DNA of 64,000 bases from Papaver somniferum (Eukaryota > Streptophyta > Magnoliopsida > Ranunculales > Papaveraceae): contig NC_039367.1 in assembly GCF_003573695.1 (NCBI RefSeq), forward strand, positions 158,173,085-158,237,084, in the 5' to 3' direction. The translations under genes were made by a program, and so were the position numbers. Below the pieces are notes generated by a model. It made no database searches, was not told the origin of the DNA, and saw only the letters and a program-made list of their open reading frames with translations. Of the stretch, positions 1 to 9,440 are shown one piece after another (within the stretch, counting starts at the first letter, position 1; every line of letters begins with the position of its first letter).

Positions 1-215
1 ATTTTCATGTTCTTCTAACACATCATCATAATCATCATCATGGTAGCATGCATATTGGTCCTCATTAAAAGTGGTGGTGTCGTTAGTCGATTCATGTTCC
101 TCTAAATTAGGTTCATATTCAACATCATTTACATGAATGGGACTAGACACTTCATTAGGGACAACATACATTTCCTCATGAATTTCCTCCTTTTGTAGGT
201 GAAGCAAAATCTGAT

Positions 216-878
216 CTAAATATGCCTGAATTCGTGATGTAGATCTATCGAAGTTTTGCTCACTGAGTCTGAAAGCTTCTGTGGTGGATCTAAATTCATG
301 GGAGTACAAAATTCTTCATGTTCAAATTGTGGTGATTGGTACATGTGTGCATGGTCATTAGGGTTTATAAAAGATTGATCGCAACCCTCAAAGGATTGAT
401 TATGGTCCCAATGACTACCATTCTCACAATTTATGGGCATTTCATACCTTGGATTTTCTCTAGATTGCCTAAAATTATGCAAAATATGACAATTCTCAAC
501 AGGGTGGTCTAAACTACCACATGCGGGACATGCATAGATTTTAGGTTGCCTAAGAAAATTAGATGTGACAGATTCCTCATGTGATTGCATTTCTAAAGCT
601 GCGATCGAGCTTCTAATTGATCCACAAGAGATGATTGTGTGAGTGAGGTATTAGCAAAATGTTCATTTTCACGTTGTGGCGAATGATGCATGTGAATAGT
701 CATTAGGGTTCATGTATTGAGGCTCGGGACTTTGAAAATGTCCATAATAATTCCTATGACTATTGACATCATGGTCTATGGGAGGTTCATAACGTGAAGT
801 TTGTCCACACGCAAGTTCTCTAAGGGATTCGTTGTATTCCCCAACTGTAGAAAAAGATCTAGACATGATTGGGCTCAA
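216..878 (-). pseudogene. Degenerate gag-like coding with CCHC zinc knuckle
   Basis: Two minus-strand frames (590-216 and 878-669) share repeated Pro-Asn-Asp-(His/Tyr) and Gln-Ser-Pro stretches. The first carries CPACGSLDHPVENC, a Cys-X2-Cys-X4-His-X4-Cys zinc knuckle typical of the nucleocapsid part of retrotransposon gag. Stops separate the frames and no capsid domain is recognised, so I call it a decayed gag or gag-associated frame of the Athila-like element. In its orientation it lies downstream of the primer site, where gag belongs. Confidence 0.45.
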
Positions 879-904
879 AGGCTAAGTAAAGAGTTTACAA
901 AGCT

Positions 905-1179
905 CAAAATTTGGTTTTTAAGGGATTGGACTTTTTGGAAAAATTTGGTTTTGTTGGGAAAAATTTGGTTTTGGCGGGAGACATTTGGTTTTGATGGGAA
1001 AAAGAAAAATTTTGGTTTTTAGGGAAAGATTTGGAAAACTTTTTGGTTTTTATGGGAGAATTTTGGTTTTGTCGGGATAAGGAGGAAGAAGAAAAATTTG
1101 GTTGTTAATGTGGGAGCAAAATAAAATTTGGTTTTAAATTGGAGCAAGTAAAAATTTTTTTTTTTTTTTTTTTTTTTTT
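905..1179. repeat. Imperfect tandem motif array and 25-bp T tract
   Basis: From about 905 to 1135 the motif AAATTTGGTTTT recurs roughly every 20-40 bp with GGG-rich spacers. It is followed by an uninterrupted run of 25 T at 1155-1179. This looks like slippage-prone leader sequence of the retroelement; open frames across it are compositional. Confidence 0.6.
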
Positions 1180-1426
1180 AAACTTAGCCTAGCATAAATT
1201 ATCACAACCCATAAAAAAATAAAAACAACAATAATAATTACAAACCCATAAAAGAAAGAAAAAGAAGAAAAAGAAAAATTATTACAAGCCCAAATAAAAA
1301 ATAAAGAAAAACAAAAATTATTACAAGCCCACAAATTAAAAATGGAAGCCCACAGGTTGGGTTCTCTTAATGGGTTTAGGCTTACTTGCTTAAGCACAGC
1401 CCAGCTGTTCAGTTTGGTTGCAAAAG

Positions 1427-1700
1427 CCCAGTTGGGCTTTGGATCATCCTAAGCTTTGGTTCAACACTCAAGGCCCAGTTGGGCTTGGTTCAATTTCTTA
1501 TCCTTCTGCAGCTTACAGCCCAGTTGGGCTTGGTTCAATTTCTTCTCCTTCTGCAGCTTACAGCCCAGTTGGGCTTTATCTTACACCAGCTTCAGCAGGC
1601 AGCAGCAGTAGGGAACAGCAACAGGAGCACAGCAGCAATAGCAACAACAGCTCAACAGCAACAGGAGCACAGCAGCAATAGCAGCAGCACCACAGGTACC
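1427..1700. repeat. 45-bp tandem repeat followed by CAG/CAA-rich tract
   Basis: The block beginning GCCCAGTTGGGCTTGG starts at about 1427, 1473, 1518 and 1563, a period of 45-46 bp that is a multiple of three. It therefore leaves plus-strand frames open (Ala-Gln-Leu-Gly-Leu repeats). It runs into CAGCAG/CAACAG-rich DNA to about 1700 with a duplicated block AACAGGAGCACAGCAGCAAT. No protein family is recognised; I treat the plus-strand frames as by-products of the repeat. Confidence 0.65.
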
Positions 1701-2647
1701 TGGTGACTCAAGGAAGAGAATGAGTTCTCAAAAATTTGGAATTGAGACAGTTTCAAACACTATTGATACCAGTAAGCAACTAAGAGTAATTTACTGCATG
1801 GCAATGAGTTATTTGGACTGACAAAGGGGTTGACACAATATGCAGTTATGGATAAAGTGCAAAAGAGAAGTGACCTAGCAAAACCAGACACACAACAACA
1901 TACTTACAACTACTAAACAGAAAAAGGGAAATGATGGATATGAACTTCAGTTACACTACACTAAAAAAAAGGACAAGATGTATGAATTGATGCAGCTTCA
2001 AAAGTATGTCTAAGATGCAGCTACTATAAGATACAGCTACAGGATGGCAGTCAAGACAGTAAGAGAACAATGGCTTCACAACTTTTAACACTACTAAGAA
2101 AACAATGTGTTACAGGACATGGAAACTCAGGGTTACAACATGAGATATCTTACAGGATATGTTACAACAGGATGGCTTTACTAAAATCTACAGCATGAGA
2201 TGCAAGATGAAAGAAAACACAAGAAAAATTAACATATATGCTAAAGATACTCACATGACTTATGATGCAGGTGACTTAAACTAAATGTGAGATAAAACAA
2301 TGATGCAATTGACTGAAAAGCTAAAACTACAACTAACAGTACAGCTAACACATATATACAAGTAGTATGCAAATGATGCAGAACTACACAGTTGCAGTAG
2401 TATGCTACAAAATAAATTGAACTATGAAAACTATGTGATATGGCAGGTGGTACTAATATGCAAATGGCAGAAGTTACACTAAGTCACAAAGTGCAGAAAC
2501 TAAAAATCAAAAATTACAGCTAGAGATACAAAAGGAAGTTACACTAAGTTACACTAGCAATGACTGAAAAGAAAGAAAAAAAAAAAACTAAACAAAATAG
2601 AACAGGGTAAAGTAAAGAAAAAGAAAGCAAAATGGCACCGCTACCGA
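1701..2647. other. Untranslated leader of the Athila-like element
   Basis: About 950 bp, A-rich on the plus strand, with many short related words such as GATGCAG and TTACA and no useful frame on either strand. By position (between primer site and gag-like piece) it is the leader of the minus-strand retroelement. Confidence 0.5.
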
Positions 2648-2666
2648 GTCCCCGGCAGCGGCGCCA
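2648..2666 (-). promoter_or_regulatory. Primer-binding site, tRNA-Asp type
   Basis: The minus strand reads TGGCGCCGCTGCCGGGGAC, which differs by one base from the complement of the plant tRNA-Asp 3' end commonly used by Athila-like elements (TGGCGCCGTTGCCGGGGA). It lies 6 nt inside the LTR, the expected place for priming minus-strand DNA synthesis. Confidence 0.8.
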
Positions 2667-2672
2667 AAAACT

Positions 2673-4168
2673 TGGTAGCTCAAGGAATAAGTCCTAAAAC
2701 TATGTTTTAACCTAAACCTGCAAGTATACAGGGTCTAAAGTAGTGAGTGAGCAAATAAGGGGAAGTCCACAGGGACAAGGAGGGAGCTGGTGTTGTATTC
2801 TAAATCTTTCTAGTGACTAAAAGCACTAGGGCATTTGAATTCACCCAATAATCCTAAACTAAGGCAATACCTATTCAAATTGTGTTCTTGTTCCTTTCCA
2901 GATAAAACTACAATGAATGATCTATCAGTTAATCTCCCTAACTCACCCATAGTATAAGCTGTCTTCTTACAGCACAACCTATCACAGGCTCATTTGGTTA
3001 ATTAGCTACCTGTCATTCCTTTATCAATTAAGCACATTTCTTCTTCCAGAGAGGTCTCAAATGGAAGACTTATCAACCAACTTCACTAACTCACCCCTAG
3101 TATAAGCTGTCTTCTTACAGCACAACCTATCACAGGCTCATTTGGTTTAATTAGCTTCCTGTCATTCCTAAAGCAATGAAGCACAATCAAGAACAACAAC
3201 ATGAACATGAATTATCTTAACATATGATTATGGGTTTCATCAAAACCCTAGTTATTAAATTATAACATGATGAACACTACTGAAAATAAACTACTACAAC
3301 TTGGTGCACCGGCTACTCCGGGCATGCCTACAACACACACCATATCATCCTATTTATACCCAATTTACACAATTCTAGCTCATACACACAATTCCCAAAA
3401 ATCCCCAAATTTAACAGTGAATTAGGGATATGAAATTTACCTACTTTGATGGGTCTAATCTTACACACAATGTCGACCCAATCTTCCTCTGACTTCACTG
3501 CTTCATTCCCACGCCTCAATTTCTTTTAGCTTCACCTAATTCATCAATCTCTAACCTAGGGTTTCAGGGATAGGGAAGGTGCGAGATTGATGAAGTAGGA
3601 GGCTAGAAAGATGGGGAAATGATGGGTTTTGCTTTTATGGAAAAGGTAGAGTGGTTTGGTGGTGTTTGGTGGCGTCAGGGAGTGGTGGCGATGATGGAGA
3701 AGGTGGTGTAGTGTTTGACAGGAGCTTCAGACTTTGATGTACTGGTGATGCTGCGACCATAGGATGCTGAGATGATCCAATCTGACGGATAGAAAAGGAA
3801 ACGGGTATGGATATAGGAAATGGATTTGGGTGAGGGTTTTGGGCCTTGGGTATGCCAAGCCCATATCTTCTTTAAGAACAATTCTTCCTCTTCAAGCCCA
3901 CTTCTAGCCTTTTGGTCTTGTGCACAACATTCTTCGCGGCTTCCTTGCGTGATTCCTCCCGGCTTTTCACTACTTTTCTGCTCTTTTCCGTTCCGCAATT
4001 CATCTAACTTTATTTGTTACCTAAAAATGCAAAATTAATTAAGAAAAATATTTATTCTTGAAAACAATGAAAATACAGAATATGGGATAAAATGTAGAAT
4101 TAACGCACAAAAGATGAGTTAAATGCCAAGAGAAATATATAGAAATATGCACTTTTTAGCACTCATCA
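2673..4168 (-). repeat. LTR (5' LTR) of the Athila-like element, 1496 bp
   Basis: On the plus strand it opens with TGGTAGCTCAAGG and closes with GCACTCATCA, so the minus strand reads TGATGAGTGC...ACCA, with TG...CA ends. The primer-binding site lies 6 nt beyond the TG end. Inside is a direct duplication of about 85 bp (starting near 2938 and 3088). A minus-strand open frame at 3328-3519 lies in the LTR and I see no function for it. Confidence 0.8.
2938..3175. repeat. Direct duplication inside the LTR
   Basis: A segment containing AGTATAAGCTGTCTTCTTAC and ACAGGCTCATTTGGTT occurs at about 2940-3022 and again at 3088-3174 (offset 148 bp) with only a few differences, indicating a local duplication within the LTR. 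Confidence 0.8.
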
Positions 4169-4584
4169 GTAGCGAGCAGTGTGTTTTGTGCAATGACGAC
4201 AGGAAATCACATGTTCATCCACAATACATACTCTTTTGATATTTGGAGATATTTCATTAAAGCTTTCAAGATAGCCAGGCCAATGCCAAGAACATTGCTT
4301 TAAATGTTTGAAGCTTGGTCTATCAATGTGCTACAAGGTAGATGAAAGGATGTCTGGAAACTCTTCCATTGTGCGATATGTTGGATTTTGTATAAGAAGA
4401 GGTATGTAAAGACTTTTTAAGGATGATATAAGAGTGTGCAAGAAAACATTGACTTGGTTAAGCAATTTGTAGTCTTATGGTCTTGTAACGACGATACTTT
4501 TGAGGATGTTGATCCTAATTTGATTTTGTGTAATTGGGACACTAATGTATATGTAATATTTAATGTAGCAATCTTGGTATGATC
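4169..4584. other. Gene-free stretch between elements
   Basis: About 400 bp between the Athila-like LTR and the hAT-type element. I see no coding frame, RNA gene or repeat that I can name. Confidence 0.4.
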
Positions 4585-4592
4585 CTTGGTTC

Positions 4593-5222
4593 TAGGGGTG
4601 TACGGAATGCCCGGAAGCCTGCTGCCTGTTATGTACCGCACGGGTTCGAAGGAGCCCATGGGCGCCCGAAAGCCTGTCATGGGCTAGTCCGGCCTGCCCG
4701 ATAATTATCTGTAGGCGGACCCGAATTTTTGTTCAAATATTGGAGTCCGTCCTATTAACCTGCCCGGTAGCCTGTTTAGTTACCCGGCCTGCCTAACTGC
4801 CGATAGCCTGGAATAAAGTTTTCTACTAGGGTGATGGATTTCTCAAGAACTTAAATTTCATATTTGGACAATTTATTAGGGTTAGAGAAAATTCTGAATA
4901 TATTTCAGAGTAATGAATATGAATTGCTTGAACTATCATTTGAACGAGTTACAGATATATCATCATTCATCAAGCCAAAAAACAAACTTATATACTTTAA
5001 AATTTTGAATTATCTCTTGGGCCCGAGGCCTTCCCGGCCCGACCTGGCCTGGCCTGTATTGTTTCATGGGTATGGACGGGCCGTGGGCATTAAATTTTTG
5101 TTATTGCCCAGCCCGGCCTGGCCTGTTAAACTTAATGGGTATTAAGGACTACAATCCCGTCCGGCCCGACCTGTGCTATAATCAGGCATGGGATGGCCTG
5201 CCCGGCCCAATGTAGACCCCTA
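4593..5222. mobile_element. Non-autonomous hAT-type DNA transposon, 630 bp
   Basis: The left end TAGGGGTGTAC and the reverse complement of the right end, TAGGGGTCTAC, are imperfect terminal inverted repeats continuing into GC-rich CCGG/GCCCGG-type sequence. Both sides are flanked by the identical 8-bp CTTGGTTC (4585-4592 and 5223-5230), as expected for a hAT target duplication. The interior is filled with CCCGGCCTG-like words on both strands and has no transposase, so it must have been mobilised by an enzyme from elsewhere. The perfect target duplication suggests a fairly recent insertion. Confidence 0.85.
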
Positions 5223-5241
5223 CTTGGTTCATCTTTTTAAA

Positions 5242-6604
5242 GAACGATTTTTTGGGGACCATGGGTTTTTTGAGGGGACCATGATTTTATTAAGCCAACT
5301 TCCCTATAATTATAAGGGGTGCCCTAAAGATCGATAAATACACATTTACCCTTTACTCTAATTTAAATTAAAACTAACCTACTAATTATATAAATCTAAT
5401 CATACATATAGTGTGTGTCTAATCTAATCATATTTATTAACCTAAAAACTATATAAATTCTTAGTTTTTGAAAAAAAAATCTTCTCTTCTTCTTCTCTTT
5501 TTCCTTGAAGTTTCTTTTTCAATTGAAAAAGCCATCACCTTTAATTCGTTTTTGATCGAGAAAATTGAGCAGAAATCATCAAAATATGGTTTAAATGGAA
5601 GTTACAGTGGCATGTTCGTTTAGGAATTGTTTTAAAAAAAACTAATTCGCTAACCGAACATTCTGAAACCAAGAACACGAAGAACACTTCGGTTATCACG
5701 AATTAATTTTTTCGTAATCGAACTCCGAGTTCGGTTGATTAGCAAAAAAAATTTTTTTAACCGAACTCCTCTTTGAAAATCAATATATTATATTCGGTTG
5801 GTTAGATTACTTGGAAAATTTTGTCCTTTAACCGAACACTTGTATTAGAACAAAAAATGCTGAGTTCGGCTGGTTCGCAAAAAAAAAAAAAATTGCTAAC
5901 CGAACCCTTTTCTGAAAATCAATATGTTGAGTTTGGTTAGTTCGCAAAAAAAAAAAAAAATTTCTAATTGAAATATACTATGCAAACACATATGTTGAGT
6001 TCCATTTATTTGAGAATTTTTTCTCCTAACCGTTCAGTCTGATATTGAGTTTGGTTTAGTCGAATATTAATGTTGGAAACCGAACATTAGTCTGTATACT
6101 CTGGAATAAAAGTTCGGTTACGTCCCTGTCCCGGAATCTGTTAGCCGAACTCATCAAAACCTCCATTAAAAGCGAGTTCGGCTACCTGTTCTTCAGAGCT
6201 TGTAGCCGAACTTGTTTGACTTAACCCAACTCAAGCTATAAAATTTCTTATTTTCAGAAAATGTTGGCCAATTAAAGCAACGAAAAACTAGATTTGAAGT
6301 ATGCTTGGGTGGGTTAATAATTGAGTTTTTCCAACTCTTATAATGTCCTTCTTCTTCCCTTTCAATAACTTAATTTTAAGAAATATAATATTGATTTTAT
6401 CTTCACTAATCACTAATTAACCGAATTTAATTACACTAACTAATGATTACACTAGCTAATCATTATACAAACTTAATTAGGAAGGGTAATTTTGATATTA
6501 ACATAAATATTTGGATAAGGGGTGTCTTCATTTTACTTCTAAATGTCTTACTAAAAATAGAACCATGGTCCCCCAACAAAACCATGGTCACCAAAAAATC
6601 ATTC
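5242..6604. mobile_element. Terminal-inverted-repeat element, MULE-like, copy 1 (1.36 kb)
   Basis: The left end GAACGATTTTTTGGGGACC and the reverse complement of the right end, GAATGATTTTTTGGTGACC, begin inverted repeats of about 50 bp that include two tandem GGGGACCATG-like words. A second copy with the same ends and interior lies at 60864-62709. The interior contains about 20 GTTCGGTT or AACCGAAC words, often paired as GTTCGGTT..GTTCGCAAAA / AACCGAAC. There is no transposase. The target duplication is not clean here (TTTAAA shared, offset). Assignment to MULEs rests on the long inverted repeats and on similar motif arrays beside a MULE transposase remnant near 22 kb. Confidence 0.7.
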
Positions 6605-6749
6605 CTTTAAATTTGACATCGGGAAAAATTAGGCTCAGGCCCCAAAAAAAAATATTCTCATTGTCAGGCCTACAATTAATTTTTAGTACCGTGACACCCA
6701 TAATTATTTCCGTGATACCCATAATTATATGAAATTATTAAGAATGTCT
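6605..6749. other. Short A/T-rich spacer with doubled motif
   Basis: Contains GTGACACCCATAATTAT and GTGATACCCATAATTAT about 25 bp apart, and AGGCTCAGGCCCC, which resembles a transposon end but has no partner that I could find. Confidence 0.3.
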
Positions 6750-7530
6750 GCATGACGGATTATGCATCCGCTGACGGGTTATGCATCAGGGGTATAATTG
6801 GCAACGCAACTTGGATATAACATATCTAAAAATCCGCCCCTTGGAATTTTAAAAATTTTATATCGTTGTAAATATTTTTAAGAGAGCTACGCAACGAGTA
6901 CAAACAACAATATCAAATTTTTGTTTTTCACGAAAAAATCGGAGGTGATCATCATTTTAGGCAAAATTTCGAAAACTGACTGCATAACCATTATGCAGCT
7001 ACAAAAAAGATGCATAACACATTCTGCATACGCATAACGAGTTATGCAACCATTTTCTCGACTGCATAACAAATTATGCATCTATAACAAGTTATGTACC
7101 CATTGTTTTGGTTGATTTTAGTGTGTACATAAAAAATTTGATGCATAATGCAGTATGCATCCATATTTACGGATGCACATCAGGTTTTGCATCTATTTTC
7201 TCGATGCATAAAAGATTGTGAAACAATTTTCTCGATGCATAATGCATTATGCAGTCATATTTTCACGACTGCATAACATGTTATGTAGATTGTAGACGCA
7301 TGACAAGTTATGACCTTATTTTTTTTTTTGGGTTTCAATACTAAGAAAAAAGTAGTTGCGTAACGTGTTATGCAACCGTTTTCTGGACTGCATAACAAGT
7401 GATGTAAAAAAAAAAAACTGCAGAACGTGTTATGCAACCAATTTCGAGAATGCATAAAAATTTATGCAACAAATTTGTAGATGCATAACAAGTTATGCAA
7501 CCGTTTTCAGTACTGCATAACAGATTATTC
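6750..7530. repeat. Array of GCATAAC/GTTATGC palindromic units
   Basis: Roughly 15-20 degenerate units of about 35-45 bp, each built round an inverted pair such as GCATAACAAGTTATGC followed by a TTTTCTCGA or CATTTTC spacer. Examples centre near 7030, 7070, 7280, 7360, 7440 and 7485. Each unit could form a hairpin. Stop-free minus-strand frames here are by-products. It probably belongs to the interior of an unidentified DNA element. Confidence 0.7.
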
Positions 7531-8953
7531 AACTATTAGGAACAACACCAACACCAATGCATATGTAGCTTTCCAACCAACAACACCAACTCCTAAAACT
7601 CAGAAGTAGTTTAGCATATCATGACCTTAAATTTGTGTCATTCATTCTCAAATTTAAGTACCTCAACATCAACAATGAACTACTCTATAAAATACCCATA
7701 TAAAATTTAGTTCATAACAAACTACTCGAACAACGACCGACGAAAATTCATTAAGCAATTCCTGATCTTCCGTCCAACTTTTGTGATATTTCCTAGGAGT
7801 TGAACTTGTTTAAGCTGGTAATGTTTAGCTCAATGAATTCACAACGAATGTATGCCATTTTATCTATGACACTGAAGGGGGGGGGGGGGGGGGGTCAAAT
7901 GCCGATACATTTGCTACGGACTACTAAGAATCAAACATGTCTAGCTACTCGCATCATAAAAAGGACCGACTTATGATCCCATTTGAATGTGCAAACACTT
8001 ACCTGCCACTGTTGGAATAAGATTAATCTAGCAATTAGAAAATGTGCCGGAGCCATGCATCAATAAGTCCCGACCAATCAAAATTCCGATCTTGAAAAAT
8101 CCTCAAAATATAGCCTCAGCATCACTTTTTAAACTGAAATGAAAGATTCTCAGCTCCACTGCCTTCCCCAAAATACCTGCTTCCATGTTAAACGCAAGTC
8201 ATTACTCCACAAACTGAAACAAAGATTAATTCTGAATTTGCAATATCACCTTGTAATCTTTGTTTAAGGATGACGAACATGGACCAGCAGTTCCAGATTC
8301 AGTTTTTCACTTGATTAAAACCATCAAACAAAACCTAGACATGCATCTTAATCCATTTGAGTGAAAAAATGATGAACTCAATTTTCTCTGTTGGAAATGT
8401 AAGCAAATCCTATTTAATGTTAAGACTACGGAGTGTTAACACCTGCTAAATGATAATTAAACAAATTCCATTAAAATATATCAAAACGAATGAGTTCTCT
8501 TCTGTTGTCTCATTTAACTTCTTCTTCAAAAAAGAAAACCAAAACCCCAATTCAAAAAGAAAAATACAGAGAACAAAATTATAAGAAAAACACATCACTG
8601 CTGCAACAAGAAAACACACACATGTTAAATTCTATACAATTATGCTCTCCATCGACCGTAACATCTTCAGAAATTGTGTTTTGCTTTTTGTATCACAATA
8701 TTTCCGCGAATTTTCAATAATTGCGATTTAATTCAGTGGCAGGACTAAACAAACTTTTCCAATTTCGTTACACTATAGCTAGAAAATGATTTCACTGGAT
8801 TTCATTCGGAATCACTAGTTAAATCGGGAAATTTTGAGATCTCATATGGATCCCCAACTGCAAACGACGCAGGCAAATCTATAAAATGTTAGGGCAAATT
8901 AAAATACTGGATTTCTTAATTAGGGTTTTGGGAAAATGAATTGAATTAATTAC
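7531..8953. other. Gene-free stretch downstream of the VPS35-like exon, with 18-bp G tract
   Basis: About 1.4 kb of AT-rich DNA. A run of 18 G at 7877-7894 may be real or an assembly or slippage artefact. If the exon at 8954-9047 is live, this would be its first intron, but I could not find any further VPS35-like coding here. Confidence 0.4.
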
Positions 8954-9047
8954 CATGGATTCTATGCATGTAAAAAGCATTTTGTTGAAGATCTGCAATT
9001 CCTTCAGCTAATAATTTCTCTTCGTCTTCATTTTCGTCTCCAATCAT
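8954..9047 (-). pseudogene. First exon resembling VPS35 (retromer subunit), isolated
   Basis: The minus-strand ATG at 9047 opens a 31-codon frame with an acidic start (Gly-Asp-Glu-Asn-Glu-Asp-Glu-Glu-Lys) and then AEGIADLQQNAFYMHR, followed by a GT donor (ATG|GTAATT). Plant VPS35 proteins start with a similar acidic segment followed by LAEG..-LQ.NAFYMHR, then ALDSNN; here the last residues differ (Ile-His). VPS35 is the core of the retromer complex that recycles cargo from endosomes and vacuoles. No later exon is seen within 8.9 kb to the left. Its 5' leader is cut 92 bp upstream of the ATG by a chromovirus, so it is probably a fragment, though a gene with a long intron is possible. The match is from memory of the family. 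Confidence 0.45.
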
Positions 9048-9138
9048 TTTTCTTTCTTTCTTGGTTCTTTGGTTTTTCTGAGATGTAAACGATGGTGATG
9101 ATTATGGCGATGAAAAACTGCGAGGGAATATCGAAGAA

Positions 9139-9411
9139 TGTTAGGGTCTTAAACCTTTACACTGGATTTAAACTGCAAATAACTCAAAAACAAGGATAAA
9201 GCCCATTAATCTGGGGCGAGCAGCCTCTGCCTTTGAGAATTAACGAAACAACTTCTTAATATTGATAACTATCTCGTACAAGCTTAAACTAGAGCTATTT
9301 ATAGCTTAATAGAATTGATAAGCAAGCAACTAACTAAGGAAACCTGTAAAACTAGGAAACTAAACACTAATTACGTAAAGAACCCAAATACTAGGAGTTG
9401 GCATCACAACA
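9139..9411 (-). repeat. Chromovirus 3' LTR (273 bp)
   Basis: Begins TGTTAGGGTCTTAAACC and ends GGCATCACAACA on the plus strand. It is nearly identical to 15238-15511 apart from scattered substitutions and small indels. The terminal TGTT/AACA forms the usual short inverted repeat. Confidence 0.9.
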
Positions 9412-9424
9412 TCCCACCCTGCCT
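9412..9424 (-). promoter_or_regulatory. Polypurine tract of the chromovirus
   Basis: The minus strand reads GGCAGGGTGGGA immediately before the 3' LTR, the expected position and composition for the plus-strand primer. Confidence 0.6.
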
Positions 9425-9440
9425 GAGACAAGGCTTGTCC

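Larger units (their letters stand above)
1..4168 (-). mobile_element. Athila-like Ty3/gypsy LTR retrotransposon, 5' part (runs off window)
   Basis: A complete LTR (2673-4168) is followed, reading the minus strand, by a tRNA-Asp-type primer-binding site and about 2.6 kb of internal sequence reaching the left window edge. The LTR start TGATGAGTGC and the primer site are typical of Athila/Tat-type Ty3/gypsy elements. Coding content seen here is only a degraded gag-like piece near 216-878; the rest is low-complexity leader. Pol, the second LTR and the matching target duplication would lie left of the window, so completeness cannot be judged. Confidence 0.75.

Noticed and set aside
1386..1706. Plus-strand frames encoding Ala-Gln-Leu-Gly-Leu repeats and a Gln/Ser tail
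   Set aside because: They are the translation of a 45-bp tandem repeat and a CAG-rich tract inside a minus-strand retroelement; two overlapping frames are open for the same reason.
6750..7530. Possible CRISPR-like repeat-spacer array
   Set aside because: Unit length and repeat sequence vary, there are no cas genes, and the genome is clearly a plant nuclear one with introns and LTR retrotransposons.
7877..7894. Run of 18 G as a biological signal (G-quadruplex)
   Set aside because: An isolated homopolymer next to ordinary DNA is more easily explained by slippage or base-calling; kept only as a note.
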